A stretch of 64,000 nucleotides of DNA, taken from positions 128,726,754 through 128,790,753 of the forward strand of contig CP136061.1 in NCBI GenBank assembly GCA_032622095.1. The letters run 5' to 3'. The stretch is from Siphonodentalium dalli (taxonomy: Eukaryota; Mollusca; Scaphopoda; Gadilida; Siphonodentaliidae). The position numbers were made by a program, and so were the translations under genes. Below, piece by piece: positions 24,938 through 37,456 of the stretch; the first letter of the stretch is position 1, and each line of letters begins with the position of its first letter. The notes beneath the pieces were generated by a model. The model saw only the letters and a program-made list of their open reading frames with translations, was not told where the DNA came from and ran no database searches.

Positions 24938-26610
24938 CAAGCCTGCAAATATAGTGCGTCTGTCATTTGCAGAATGGGGTCCCCAGATGGTGAATTTAGT
25001 GACGCTATCCCGCTAAGCGGACTCGAGTCACCAAATTCACCAGCTGGGGACCTCATTCTGCTTTGGCTTCATCTTCTGGGAAGTATCCATAGTATCAAAT
25101 TATCACTGTTTTTGATACTTTTTCCCTTCTGTTCAGTTCTATACCCCCTAATTTGCAGAAGATAAAATTAATAAAAGGCCGCTCGGCCACAGTGTCCCCC
25201 GAACCGGTGGCTTCATTTGGAGCGGAGGCTTTGTAGAAGTATACTATATGGATAAGACACTTGTGCATTGTCTCATTACTGACATGCATACAAATAACCA
25301 AATCTTAAAAAAAACTCTTAAAGTCAAAATATAACCTCAAATTGGCACAAAATGAAGAAAATTACAAGAAAAATAGAATTTTCTAAGTCGAAAAGCCCAT
25401 AACTCTGAGAAAAATCATCGGTTCAAACTCAAATTCGAACTTGACCTCTATCGTGATATGACTGATCCACATAAAAACGGTATTTGCAATTAAAGGATCC
25501 AAACTTGAGATATCCGGAAACCGAAAAAGTGAGAAATTTTCTAAGTAAAACAACTCGAATAAAAGGTCGGTAGACATCATGTCCGCCTCTAAGCATCGGC
25601 TTGATACGACCGTTGTTTGCGCATAAAAATTGGCATGGCAGAACACGAAATCGAATTTGATCTGTCTTTTGTGCTAGTAAACCTACATATACCAAATTTA
25701 ATTTCATTCAGTACACATTTACTAAAGTTATCATCCGGAAACCTCAAATTGGCAAAAATTCTAAGTCAAAATTCGAACTTGACCTGTGTTTTGCTGGGAG
25801 AAAGGCACATACCAAATTTGATTTAAATCTGATTAACTCTACTAAAGTTATCATCCTGACACCAACTTTTGGGGTTTTATAAGTCGGGTCGGCGGACAGG
25901 GCCATAACTCTCGCAATAATTATCGGATTAAACCGAAATTCGAACTTGAGCTGTATTTTGATATAAGTAATCCACAAAAAAACGGGTTTTGCATATAAAC
26001 AATCCAAAATCAAGTTATCATCCGGAAACCAAAAAAACAGAAGAAAAACTGAATGTTCTATGTCGAAAAAGTGGCATAACTCTGCCAAAAATTGTCGGGC
26101 AGAACCCAAGTTCGAACTTGACCTGTGTTTTGCTGGGAGAAAGTAATATACCAAATTTGGTTTGAATCCGATTAACTCTACTAAAGTTATCATCCGGAAA
26201 CCAACTTTCAGGGGTTTTCTAAGTCAAAAAAGACCATAACTCTCGCAAAAATGGGCGGAGCAAACCCATATTCGAACTTGACCTTTATTTTGGTCTGATA
26301 AACTCACCTATGAAATTTGCTTTTGATCTAATAACCGAAACTAAAGTTATCATCCGGAAACCATTTCCGGACGCACGGACACACGGACGGACGCACGTAC
26401 ACACGGACGGACACCGGCTATTTTAATAGTCCCCCGAAAAAAAAAAATTCGGGGGACAATAATGGAGGTCACTAATGTGTGAACATCACCAACTTCAACT
26501 GGGAAACTTTAATCTGATACTAGTATCGGTCATCCCATTTAACAGTTGAGTCCAAAGGAGAATGAGGTTCCCAGAGAGTTAATTTGGTGACGCTAGCCCG
26601 CTGGATGGAA
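24938..26610. mobile_element. hAT-like MITE family D copy 3, split by an insertion
   Basis: The left part (24938-25192) follows family D copy 1 from 'TTTGCAGAATGGGGTCCCC' to 'CCCCTAATTTGCAGA'. The right part (26459-26610) resumes at the corresponding place of copy 1 with 'CATCACCAACTTC' and ends 'GACGCTAGCCCGCTG'. The right terminus is lost. The gap is filled by the 25193-26458 element. Confidence 0.65.
25193..26458. mobile_element. TGTCCCCCGAA-ended repeat element (~1.27 kb)
   Basis: It begins TGTCCCCCGAA and ends TTCGGGGGACA, an 11-bp inverted pair. The interior consists of repeated blocks of 'CATAACTC', 'TTCGAACTTGACCT', 'ATACCAAATTTG' and 'AAAGTTATCATCCGGAAACC'. Near the end there is a run of ACGGACGG/ACAC units. 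ORFs within are repeat-derived. It is inserted into a hAT-like MITE. Confidence 0.7.
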
Positions 26611-27317
26611 TTCCGAGGGTACATATCCCCTCCCTCAATCGAGATCCACCAGCTCCGTTCCTGATCACACCGTCAAAATCTGATCGAGACCCGATGGGCT
26701 CCCTCAAACACATAACTATCGCGACAATCTTCCTTTCACATGAGAAGTTCTTGTCCCTGTGACCCAATTCTTTTCTGTCAAGCGAGCACAATATTCAAGC
26801 AAGGTTATGCGTGAAACCTTAGGTATTAAACGGCGGTATCTCTCTCATAAATACCCGTGGTGTCATGATGTATTTAGTCTTTTGTCGTAGACAAAGTTAT
26901 TGCAAGGCCGCCGCCATGAAATATGAGTGAGATCATTTTACCGACACAGAAACCCCAACAAGTAACATGTTATGAGCATGTTTCAGGAAGATTGAGTTCT
27001 GGAACCGAGTGCACTTGGCAGCACATGTAATTTACATCGGATTTACAAGGCGCCTATAAGCATTCTCATAGAAATTCTGACAAAATTTCCGAGAATTGTA
27101 TCATTGGAATTCATATATTCAGGGTCCCAAAACTCCATCTACAACAACAGCATTAGACAACAATAAAGACGCTTAAACATTTTTTGGAAACCAGATGTTA
27201 GATGAAATAGGCATTCTAAACACGAAACAAATGAAACATATCATTTTATTGATCAATATAGTTTGTGAATCAATATAATTGGTATACAATTAACAGGTAA
27301 ACAATTATATCTATTAA

Positions 27318-27585
27318 CCCTTTTATGGCGGGAGCCGCGCCGGTGCAGCATTAAATATCATGTGTCAGTGCATTATCTTATATATATGCGACTATAATGC
27401 GGGTCTCCCATAGGGAGCCTCGCATATATAATAGAATGCACTGCTTACAATGTCAATGTAAATAGTGTTGGGCCAATGTATTCTCTTATATATATGCGAA
27501 GCTCCATGAAGAAGACTCGCATATATAAGAGAATGCATTGGCACAGGGTCTTCGCAAAATGTCAGAAGCTCCATTCATGGAAGGG
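27318..27585. mobile_element. piggyBac-like MITE with two internal hairpins (268 bp)
   Basis: CCCTTTTATGGCGGGAGC at the left and GCTCCATTCATGGAAGGG at the right, TTAA on both sides (27314-27317, 27586-27589). Inside are two successive copies of the hairpin of about 68 bp (about 27367-27442 and 27473-27541), rather than the single one in the 10422 element. Confidence 0.8.
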
Positions 27586-28565
27586 TTAAACACATCGACA
27601 GTGTCGTCCAGATATCCATGTGGTCACAACCCTTATTTTACAGATAACATAAATATATAAGGGGCAAAATATTTTTCGTAAAAATACCCTAGAACCACCC
27701 GATAGATCTTCAAGAAAGAGTGCTTCAAATGACTTTTATGGACGGACGAGTTTTTGCTTTCATTAAAGACATGGAATCACATTTTGCCCACAACGGGGGT
27801 CGATTGTTATCATTCAGTATGAATGGCTATATTTAACCCACACAGTGGGATGGGTGTGCTAGAGTGCACTTTGTATACAATTCAACATTGTGCTCATAGC
27901 CTATCCTGGATATCATATCTATCAATAAAACAGTAAACGGTCTACTTGTTTGGAGGAATGTATATGAATGCAGTATTGCGTGAACTTATCTACTGGTTCA
28001 TCTGCACCCAGCCATTTATGATAACATTCGACATAGCCGACGATGCCATCCGAAAGAGTTGGGTTTCTTTATGCCGTGTACACGGGCTCTTCTATAGTGT
28101 TGCAAAATGTCTCTATTTTCTTAATCTGTTTCAGTTTTGCTCCGATATATATTGAGTCATACAGGCACCCATTGTATCCACGTATACATATTCATTCGCG
28201 TATCATCTTTCTAAAGACACTTCGCGCAACGTTTTGATTATGTGGCTAGTTTTCAGCCTCATATGAGTTTTATAGCACCATGAAAACCATATATAGTTTG
28301 AATGGTTTTACGACATCATGGTGCCTCGGTACAGTTCATTTTGACATAATCGACACATACATCTTCTTTTTAGATGTATCCACATGTCCTGTTGCCAGAG
28401 GGGTGCACGGGCGCGAGATTTCGGATAACCTCGCGGCTGACTCATTGTTGTCTCTCTTCCCGACACCATATATATGCCATCGATAGTTGTGTTCCCTGTT
28501 GGTACGTCGGGTATATACATTGTTTACAACGATAGTTTTACACCATTGATATGGTGTATGTTTAT

Positions 28566-28718
28566 TACAGAGAGAGAGGCATAGAGAGACAGAGACAGAG
28601 AGAGCGAGAGAAATGGAAAGACAGACAGAGAGACAGAGACAGGGAGAGGAGAGAGAACGCGAGAGAGAGAGAGAACGCGAGAGAGAGAGAGAGAGAGAGT
28701 GGGGAGAGAGATAGAGAG

Positions 28719-28791
<73 letters not shown>

Positions 28792-28793
28792 AG
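28566..28793. repeat. GA/TC microsatellite
   Basis: A purine-only block of about 228 bp; the last 70 bp or so are nearly pure (GA)n and the first part is interrupted by ACA and CGC. It creates spurious Ser/Leu-rich and Arg/Glu-rich ORFs on both strands. Confidence 0.95.
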
Positions 28794-28799
28794 GCATAT

Positions 28800-31220
28800 A
28801 GACATATTGTGGTCACGGTCATATTGGTATATGCGTATGTGAAAGTTTATATATACAATGATATAAGACATAGTAGCTGCACGGACGCTAATATCCAACT
28901 AACCAACGATCAACCGTCACGTTAACGTGCAAGTCCAAAGTTGGTTGCATATGACATGTATGGCATATAAAGGAACAAAACCATTTGTGAATATTTTTTT
29001 AAGAGTGTATAATGAATAAGCTTCATAATGTTTCGTTTACCAATATCCAGACATAAACAATTTATTCTATATATAGTTAGTGTCACGTGATGTCACTTTC
29101 AGAGACCGGTAAAGACTCGTGCCTGGAAGTTGGAAGTCACCGATTTGTGTCCATCGTTACACCCATTATAAACGCGGGTACACCACGCGGTGTAGTTTAC
29201 GTCATTTGATTTACAATTCCCGCCTCCGCCAGGTGGAAAATGTGAAGTCGGATGTATACATAATGAATCGATTCACCTGGGCATACCTGTGGCAAATACG
29301 GAATAAATTACCTGCGTCAACTGAATGAGACACACATTTACACTAACATATTTATTCAGATGGAGGTTGGTGTACTTAGTTTGCAAACTGGCTGAGTCGG
29401 ATCTGCGCACGAAGAAACTTGATGCGCAAGAATGCTAACCACGTGTTTTAGGCGGGAAATCCATGTGCCATATAAACTATATAGCTTTAATTTCCGCAAG
29501 GCCATGCACGCATAAAGAAAGTATAAATAAAATTACCAATGCAAGTGATGATTTCAGCCCATAAATAGCAAATGCCATTTGAGTATTTTGCACATAGTTG
29601 CACACGTAATTTATTTACTTGCATTTGCTAATATGATTTTGCACACTCATTGCATGGAACCCCGGTTGGTGTTTGGGTGGGCCGAAATGTTAGTTGGACA
29701 TTTTCTTGAGATGACTAGTTCAGGGTGGTTTTCATTTAGTTATGATGATTTTTTTTCTCAACTTTTCGCCCTTCCCTTGCTCATGCCTATCGCCAGTTGT
29801 GCAATCCGCCATGTTATATATTACAATTCTGTACCCACGGTGATATAGCTGGCGTTGAGGGAAATTTTACATTTGCCAATAACAAGTTTGGTTTCCAATG
29901 CGCTCCAAGTACTCCAGTAAGCGGTCATGTATGCAAATGAACTCATGTGCTATATGTTGTTGTGGATTCCATAACATTATAATGTATATGAGTAACCGTC
30001 ATATAAGTTTAATAACAACCAAAATCTGTTTGCTGAACATTTAGATCAATAGCCAGAGACACGAATGGGTGAGAATCAAGTATAAACTATATCCGACACC
30101 ATGCATCCAATTATAAAAGAGTGAATGCACAGGAAATGTTGGTTGGTTGGTTTGTTTGTTTTTGTTTTTTGGAAAAATAGTTATAACGTTGTATAAACCA
30201 GTGGTCAGGAATATCTTGACAACGGGTTCACCATACTAAATATATACATGTGCCTGTTTATGCGAAACGTCGGCGGCGAGTTGTCAAAAGCTTTCCTTAA
30301 TCCTTATTCTTTATGCTACCCCCCCCCCCCACTATGACCTCACAAATTGGCAAACCTCCCATCCAAACATAAAATTCTGATTAAGTATCTGTATTGTCTT
30401 CCAGATCACAACGAAAACCAATACTGAATACATGATGTGTATCATCATATTTTCCCTCCAACATACAACTACAAGAAAACTAAGATGCATGCATCAGGTC
30501 AGCCATGAACTATTTAGCATAGAATAATTCAGTTCGGTTGCAGTTTCACAACGTTACAACTGACATACGATTACACCTTGAATGTGGAAATATGTAAGAG
30601 TGAATATTAATGTTCTAAATCCCATGTTTCACATTTAGTGGTAATGGGGTCGTACTTTATTAACACGCAAGTAGTGTAATTAAGTACGGGTAATTAGAAG
30701 TAACAAATCGTTTAGTTTCTATCGTATCGGATAAAAGAGGTGAGCAGATTGCCGATGATGAATGCTCTCGTTAGCTGCCAATATAATGTGCATATTTGCC
30801 CCGTTACGTTTATACACTGTAGCATTGGCGGGCCAGAGTGTGTTGACATGTTAAGTGTTTGGTTCATTAATAACAGATCAGCAGGGATTTGTCGTGATAA
30901 CGTATACGTGGAAATATGCTACCTAAACGGTTAAATTAACGGTTGATCTATTACACCACCGTGTATACTCGGTTTAAATAGGTATATTATATAGGGACGT
31001 GTGCTCAATTTTGGTGCGGACCGATGATAAAACAAAATCAGAAGTAAATGTCGGCGGGCGGGAGGGCCATTTTTTCAATAATTTTAAAAGAAATTGAACA
31101 GTTGCAGCAGCAAAAAAAGGGTGTACAATTGGCAAATGATGAGGGGCGGCGTGACGTGTAACTAGGATTGAACTTAGATATGCAATTTGGAGATTATTGG
31201 ATGAGGGATGTTATATTAAT
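28800..31220. other. Intron 1 stretch, nothing recognised
   Basis: No element could be delimited. There is a short poly-C run near 30319-30330. Confidence 0.45.
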
Positions 31221-31228
31221 TATATTAA

Positions 31229-31714
31229 AGGGACGAGGGGGCTTAGTTGTCGAAAATATTCATATTTGTTCCAAATACCGTAAACAGAAAAATATTAAAA
31301 GGCATACATATTGGTTCAAATATACGATCACTATCGCGTAAACATCATGCTCACATAAAGACCTACTAAATTTTACCTAAACAAGAGTCTGATTGTGTTA
31401 TAGAAGGCAGCACAATGCTACTGGCTAATCACACACAAATGGTATAAACGCTCTTTATTATTTCCAAATAAGGAATTGAGCAACAAAGAACGCTCTTTAT
31501 GTTTACCATCATAATATAAAGAAACACCAAGAAAGTAACTTTTTATGCTTTGTCAAACAATCGTCAAATTTACGACAATAACATACTGTTTATGAGATAT
31601 TTCTCATTTGTATATTAACAAAGTATGTCTATATTTGAATATTATTTTCGTTTGCAGCGGTTTTTGACAGGTGGAAATATGTTCACAGGATACCCACCAA
31701 GGCCTTCCGTACCT
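31229..31714. mobile_element. TTAA-flanked (Kolobok-like) MITE, family K copy 1
   Basis: AGGGACGAGGGGGCTTAG at the left and CTTCCGTACCT at the right, with TTAA on both sides (31225-31228, 31715-31718). It is colinear with 52249-51756 in the opposite orientation over nearly its whole length. It contains two CGCTCTTTA motifs (31449, 31491). TTAA with AGG termini fits Kolobok better than piggyBac (family knowledge, moderately sure). Confidence 0.68.
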
Positions 31715-31975
31715 TTAAGGTATACTGCAACTTTGTTTCTTGCCAATAGCAGAATACATAATGCTATTAAGAAGTGACACAAAACACAGAACATTTTTTT
31801 TAATTATAAGTATTGAGCAGTGAGAAATATTTGAGTAGAGGAAACCAGTAACGAAAGGCGATATTAACATGATTTCTGTCAGCGAATAATTGTTTACGTT
31901 CCAATGAATATTAAAATGTACTGAAAACAAACTGCTAATGGGTGCCAGACTTTCATAAACACAAATTATGTATTA

Positions 31976-32260
31976 ATGGTGTAACGACATATTTCGTTCT
32001 TAATTGTCTAAAAAAAATAGGGGATCGGGATGTTTGGATCTCTAGTTTAACGACATTTTTCGGTCTTTAATAGTTTAATGACATTTTTCGGTCTTTATAA
32101 TATCTCAAGATATAGGGGGTATTTGGATCTCTATAGTTTAACGACATTTTTCGGTCTTTATAATTTAACGACATTCTCGGTCTTTAATATTTCAAGATAT
32201 AGGGGCCCTTAGTGGGTATTTGGATCTCTAGTTTAACGACATTTTTCGGTCTTTGATAGC
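31976..32260 (+). repeat. Irregular short tandem repeat (TTTAACGACATTTTTCGG)
   Basis: Five recognisable units of about 24 bp ('TTTAACGACATTTTTCGGTC' or variants near 32047, 32075, 32136, 32165 and 32232) and a degenerate one at 31978. They alternate with 'TATTTGGATCTCTA' and 'CAAGATATAGGGG'. The block stops about 60 bp before the satellite array. Confidence 0.7.
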
Positions 32261-32319
32261 AAAATGGAAGAAGTACATCTTTGGAAAGATGTGGTGGCCC
32301 TAAAAAGGAAAGTTGTTTG

Positions 32320-35224
32320 GTGATCTTGAAATGCAGTTTTTCTGAACAGTCTTCCTTGATTAAAGTGATGTGAAACACTCCGGCAGACAACGGGCAGAGT
32401 GATCAAATAGAAATTAAGAATAATCTTTCTCAAAGTAGTTATTTGTTACGAATAGTAATCCAAATGGATGATACACAACGTCATTCTTATATATTAGTTA
32501 AATGCAATGACTCTCGATGCCATCGAGTCGATGGCGAAATCATTTTTGTTTAATTATAGCCGATAGTTGCGCCCCGAATCGAGATGTAAATATTTACAAT
32601 TTGGAGTAGTTCAGACGATGTTCTCTATGAAGTGGTGTGGTAGATTATTTTGGAAATTTTCAGTGATGTTAGTAGAATGATAACATTCCCCAGGTTGGCA
32701 AAGTGCCTGGGCACTAACTTATCAATTTCTCGCACCCGAAAAAGTCCATAACAAGTCCATAATATATCTTTAAGCATATATATAAATCTCCGAAAACCAA
32801 AATTCTAAAGCATTAAACGATTTCTTGAAATACAGTTTTTCTGAACAGTCTTCCTTGATTAAAGTGATGTGAAACACTCCGGCAGACACCGGGCAGAGTG
32901 ATCAAATAGAAATTAAGAATAATCTTTCTCAAAGTAGTTATTCGTTACGAATATTAATCCAAATGGATGATACACAACGTCATTCTTATATATTAGTTAA
33001 ATGCAATGACTCTCGATGGCGAAATCATTTTTGTTTAATTATAGCCGATAGTTGCGCCCCGAATCGAGATGTAAATATTTACAATTTGGAGTAGTTCAGA
33101 CGATGTTCTCTATGAAGTGGTGTGGTAGATTATTTTGGAAATTTTCAGTGATGTTAGTAGAATGATAACATTCCCCAGGTTGGCAAAGTGCCTGAGCACT
33201 AACTTATCAATTTCTCGCACCCGAAAAAGTCCATAACAAGTCCATAATATGTCTTTAAGCATATATATATAAATCTCCGAAAACCAAAATTCTAAAGCAT
33301 TAAACGATTTCTTGAAATACAGTTTTTCTGAACAGTCTTCCTTGATTAAAGTGATGTGAAACACTCCGGCAGACACCGGGCAGAGTGATCAAATAGAAAT
33401 TAAGAATAATCTTTCTCAAAGTAGTTATTCGTTACGAATATTAATCCAAATGGATGATACACAACGTCATTCTTACATATTAGTTAAATGCAATGACTCT
33501 GGATGGCGAAATCATTTTTGTTTAATTATAGCCGATAGTTGCGCCCCGAATCGAGATGTAAATATTTACAATTTGGAGTAGTTCAGACGATGTTCTCTAT
33601 GAAGTGGGGTGGTAGATTATTTTGGAAATTTTCAGTGATGTTAGTAGAATGATAACATTCCCCAGGTTGGCAAAGTGCCTGAGCACTAACTTATCAATTT
33701 CTCGCACCCGAAAAAGTCCATAACAAGTCCATAATATGTCTTTAAGCATATATATAAATCTCCGAAAACCAAAATTCTAAAGCATTAAACGATTTCTTGA
33801 AATACAGTTTTTCTGAACACTCTTCCTTGATTAAAGTGATGTGAAACACTCCGACAGACACCGGGCAGAGTGATCAAATAGAAATTAAGAATAATCTTTC
33901 TCAAAGTAGTTATTCGTTACGAATATTAATCCAAATGGATGATACACAACGTCATTCTTATATATTAGTTAAATGCAATGACTCTCGATGGCGAAATCAT
34001 TTTTGTTTAATTATAGCCGATAGTTGCGCCCCGAATCGAGATGTAAATATTTACAATTTGGAGTAGTTCAGACGATGTTCTCTATGAAGTGGTGTGGTAG
34101 ATTATTTTGGAAATTTTCAGTGATGTTAGTAGAATGATAACATTCCCCAGGTTGGCAAAGTGCCTGAGCACTAACTTATCAATTTCTCGCACCCGAAAAA
34201 GTCCATAACAAGTCCATAATATGTCTTTAAGCATATATATAAATCTCCGAAAACCAAAATTCTAAAGCATTAAACGATTTCTTGAAATACAGTTTTTCTG
34301 AACAGTCTTCCTTGATTAAAGTGATGTGAAACACTCCGGCAGACACCGGGCAGAGTGATCAAATAGAAATTAAGAATAATCTTTCTCAAAGTAGTTATTC
34401 GTTACGAATATTAATCCAAATGGATGATACACAACGTCATTCTTATATATTAGTTAAATGCAATGACTCTCGATGGCGAAATCATTTATGTTTAATTATA
34501 GCCGATAGTTGCGCCCCGAATCGAGATGTAAATATTTACAATTTGGAGTAGTTCAGACGATGTTCTCTATGAAGTGGTGTGGCAGATTTTTTGGGAAATT
34601 TTCAGTGATGTTAGTAGAATGATAAAATTCCCCAGGTTGGCAAAGTGCCTGAGCACTAACTTATCAATTTCTCGCACCCGAAAAAGTCCATAACAAGTCC
34701 ATAATATGTCTTTAAGCATATATATAAATCTCCGAAAACCAAAATTCTAAAGCATTAAACGATTTCTTGAAATACAGTTTTTCTGAACAGTCTTCCTTGA
34801 TTAAAGTGATGTGAAACACTCCGGCAGACACCGGGCAGAGTGATCAAATAGAAATTAAGAATAATCTTTCTCAAAGTAGTTATTCGTTACGAATATTAAT
34901 CCAAATGGATGATACACAACGTCATTCTTATATATTAGTTAAATGCAATGACTCTCGATGGCGAAATCATTTTTGTTTAATTATAGCCGATAGTTGCGCC
35001 CCGAATCGAGATGTAAATATTTACAATTTGGAGTAGTTCAGACGATGTTCTCTATGAAGTGGTGTGGCAGATTTTTGTGGAAAATTTCAGTGATTTGGCA
35101 AAGTCCCTGAGCACTAACTTATCAATTTCTCGCACCTGAAAAAGTCCATAACAAGTCCATAATATGTCTTTAAGCATATATATAAATCTCCGAAAAACAA
35201 AAATTATAAAGCATTAAACGATTT
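32320..35224 (+). repeat. Satellite array, six monomers of ~485 bp
   Basis: 'CTTGAAATACAGTTTTTCTG' (ATG for ATA in unit 1) starts units at 32325, 32824, 33311, 33796, 34281 and 34766, giving spacings of 499, 487, 485, 485 and 485. Unit 1 carries a short duplication at 'CTCGATGCCATCGAGTCGAT'. Unit 6 has a deletion of about 28 bp after 'TTTCAGTGAT' and is followed by unrelated DNA. Units 2-5 are nearly identical by eye, so amplification or homogenisation is recent. No long ORF is conserved between units. Confidence 0.95.
32364..32769 (+). mobile_element. TTAA-flanked element inside satellite unit 1
   Basis: TTAA|AGTGATGTG (TTAA at 32360-32363) at the left and ATATCT|TTAA (32770-32773) at the right bracket the part of the monomer shared with the solo copies at 12.7 kb and 61.2 kb. 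The remaining 90 bp or so of each monomer, from 'GCATATATATAAATCTCCG' to 'CTTCCTTGA', is not found with the solo copies. Confidence 0.6.
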
Positions 35225-35229
35225 GCTAT

Positions 35230-37190
35230 ATTTCCAAGGCATATATTTCATCTGATTTAGCGAGAATCCATATATACTTTTTCACGAGAATCCAGGGTAA
35301 TTTGCGAGAATATTTACGAGAATCTAGATTTGGATTTTCGCCGAAATATAAGCCCTGATTTCACTCTGAAGTGTGCCTAAATGGCATAAATTGTACCGTG
35401 GTTCCCATGTTCTCCAAAGTGGCATAAATTTATTTCAGGATAATACTAATTTTAGGCATTCATTTATATCACTGATATCAGGACAATAAATAGCCATTTC
35501 CATTGCATGGAACAAAGAGCGTTATTGTTTATTGGTGTTGTTTTTGGAAGTGGTGGTAGTTAAATTTTATACATTTCGACCCCCAATAAGTATTTCCGAA
35601 CAAATGAATTATTAACAAGCGTGACATGACATCATTGACGTGGATAATTAACACCGATCTACAAGCAATTAAAGTCTTAAAATGAGCTAAAATTTTACAT
35701 TTTCTTTAAAAAATTTACATTTTTATCTCTCGCGACATAATTGTCACCAATAAAAACAAATTTGATTCATCGTGGAAGTTAGTCGGTGACTATAAATAAT
35801 GTCACCATTCAACTGAATGTTGTTGAGCATATTTCAACCAATTTTGGAAGTTTAAATGAATATTTTCTTCACACGCAAAGTAAAATTGACAAATTTCAGG
35901 ATTTTAGCCTGCTTCGTTGGGACCAAAATTTGTTGTGCACACTCAAGAAACGTCTACCGACACTCGCTATGTCAAATTATGCCATGACCATGCTATAAAC
36001 TAGCTTGAAATTGGCAAAACAATGAATTTATTTTTGGTTGAAAAAATTTACATAGAGAACGATTATTTTTCGATAAAAACGAAAATAATGCGAATTTCAG
36101 CACTCGTCAGAATGGTGCAGAATAACATACGAGTCTTCTTATATGCGAAAATTTGACCTCATTCGATAAATTAGTCTCGTAATTAAGGATATGGAATTCC
36201 GTCGCACTGTAGTGTTACTGTACATGGCCGACGAAATTTTGAAATGTAAACACGCATCAAACGCGCATCAAATTTACCTTTTGTGAGAATAACAAAAGCG
36301 CAACCTTGATCAAAGTAATACAATACACAACAACACATAGAATAAAACTGATATAAACACGGTATAAGTGAGAATAAGACGCGTATTCAGGCGTGCAATT
36401 TGACAACATTTCTTCGCTATAAATATATCTGACCCAGATGCAGCTGTTTTGCGCACGTCACTTTCCATATTTGGAATTTCCATATATGGGACCTGAATAC
36501 CGATCAATCCATTGCAAACAAATTACCACGCAATTATCTTAGCATAAAAATATATTGTAATTTATACAACTACGATCCTGGTAACCCTGATAACTAATAC
36601 AATATACCGGCCAATTCATTTTAAGATCGTTATTTCACTTTGCTTTAGGCATAAATACACTCTTGAACGCACATAAACGACCCATTGGCGTTAAATTAAA
36701 TATACTCGGTATTTATTAATATTAGTTTTTTATTGCTCAGTTTTGAGTTTGACCCTTGACACCTGTCAATATATTTGGGCTGAATTCATATGATGCGGTA
36801 TTATTCCTCGAAATAAACAACAAAGCAGTCGTTACTTCGAAATGTCGTTTGGGCTAACATTTACACAAATCCTTCGCGTGTTCTCCTCAATTGGCACGCA
36901 TGTTCTGAGCCGACACACAGGTTATCCCAGAAACTCCTGTGAAATAAACAGCCAAGGTTTGGCTGAAATAATATCAGTTAGACTGATAACCTCCAGAAGG
37001 CATTACAAATTATATATTGCAACACCTATGTCACCATGCAGGTAAACAAGTTTGTACCGTCATCTTGTTATCATGTGTGTTCCATTATATTGTATCGGGA
37101 TAGGGGCACCATAAGTGCAAAAACTTGTGCCCGAATATTTTGTATATATATAGTTTGTAACTAAAATATGTTTCTGTAGTCCCCGCTATA
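35230..37190. other. Intron 1 stretch, nothing recognised
   Basis: No clear element. A weak 'ACGAGAATCCA' repetition occurs near 35265-35320, and one 'AAAGAGCGTT' relative of the family K motif lies at 35512. Confidence 0.45.
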
Positions 37191-37195
37191 TATCT

Positions 37196-37456
37196 CTTTC
37201 TATACTAAGTGGACTCTCCCACCCAGTTACAAAAGTAAATATTGGAATGGCGTATTATTCATTTGGAGGGTGATCAGAAAAAAAACTGAGCAGACAACAG
37301 TATGGCGAACAGATAATTAAAGTGCAGAAGTATTCATATTCTTTGGTGGGAAATGTTCAGATAATAAGTTCAACAAACGACACATGTTGTACTTTGTTGA
37401 ACTTATTATCTGATCATTTCCTAAGGGAACTGCTCGTCAAAGCGTAGTTAGTATAG
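37196..37456 (-). mobile_element. piggyBac-like MITE, family C copy 4 (inverted)
   Basis: Reverse orientation of copies 1-3: TTTCTATACTAAGTGGACTC at the left, and GGGAACTGCTCGTCAAAG...TTAGTATAGA at the right. The internal 'GTTCAGATAATAAGTTCAAC' hairpin is well preserved. Both CCC/GGG ends are mutated, so the TTAA sites cannot be seen. Confidence 0.7.

Noticed and set aside
25383-26193. ORFs of 87-149 codons on the minus strand
   Set aside because: They run through ATAACTC-type repeat blocks, and the same peptide segments recur because the DNA repeats. No domain is seen.
28336-28898. Ser/Leu-rich and Arg/Glu-rich ORFs of 80-153 codons on both strands
   Set aside because: They are translations of the GA/TC microsatellite in different frames.
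32320-35224. Direct repeats considered as a CRISPR array
   Set aside because: Units are about 485 bp, contiguous and without spacers of CRISPR type. The genome is clearly animal.
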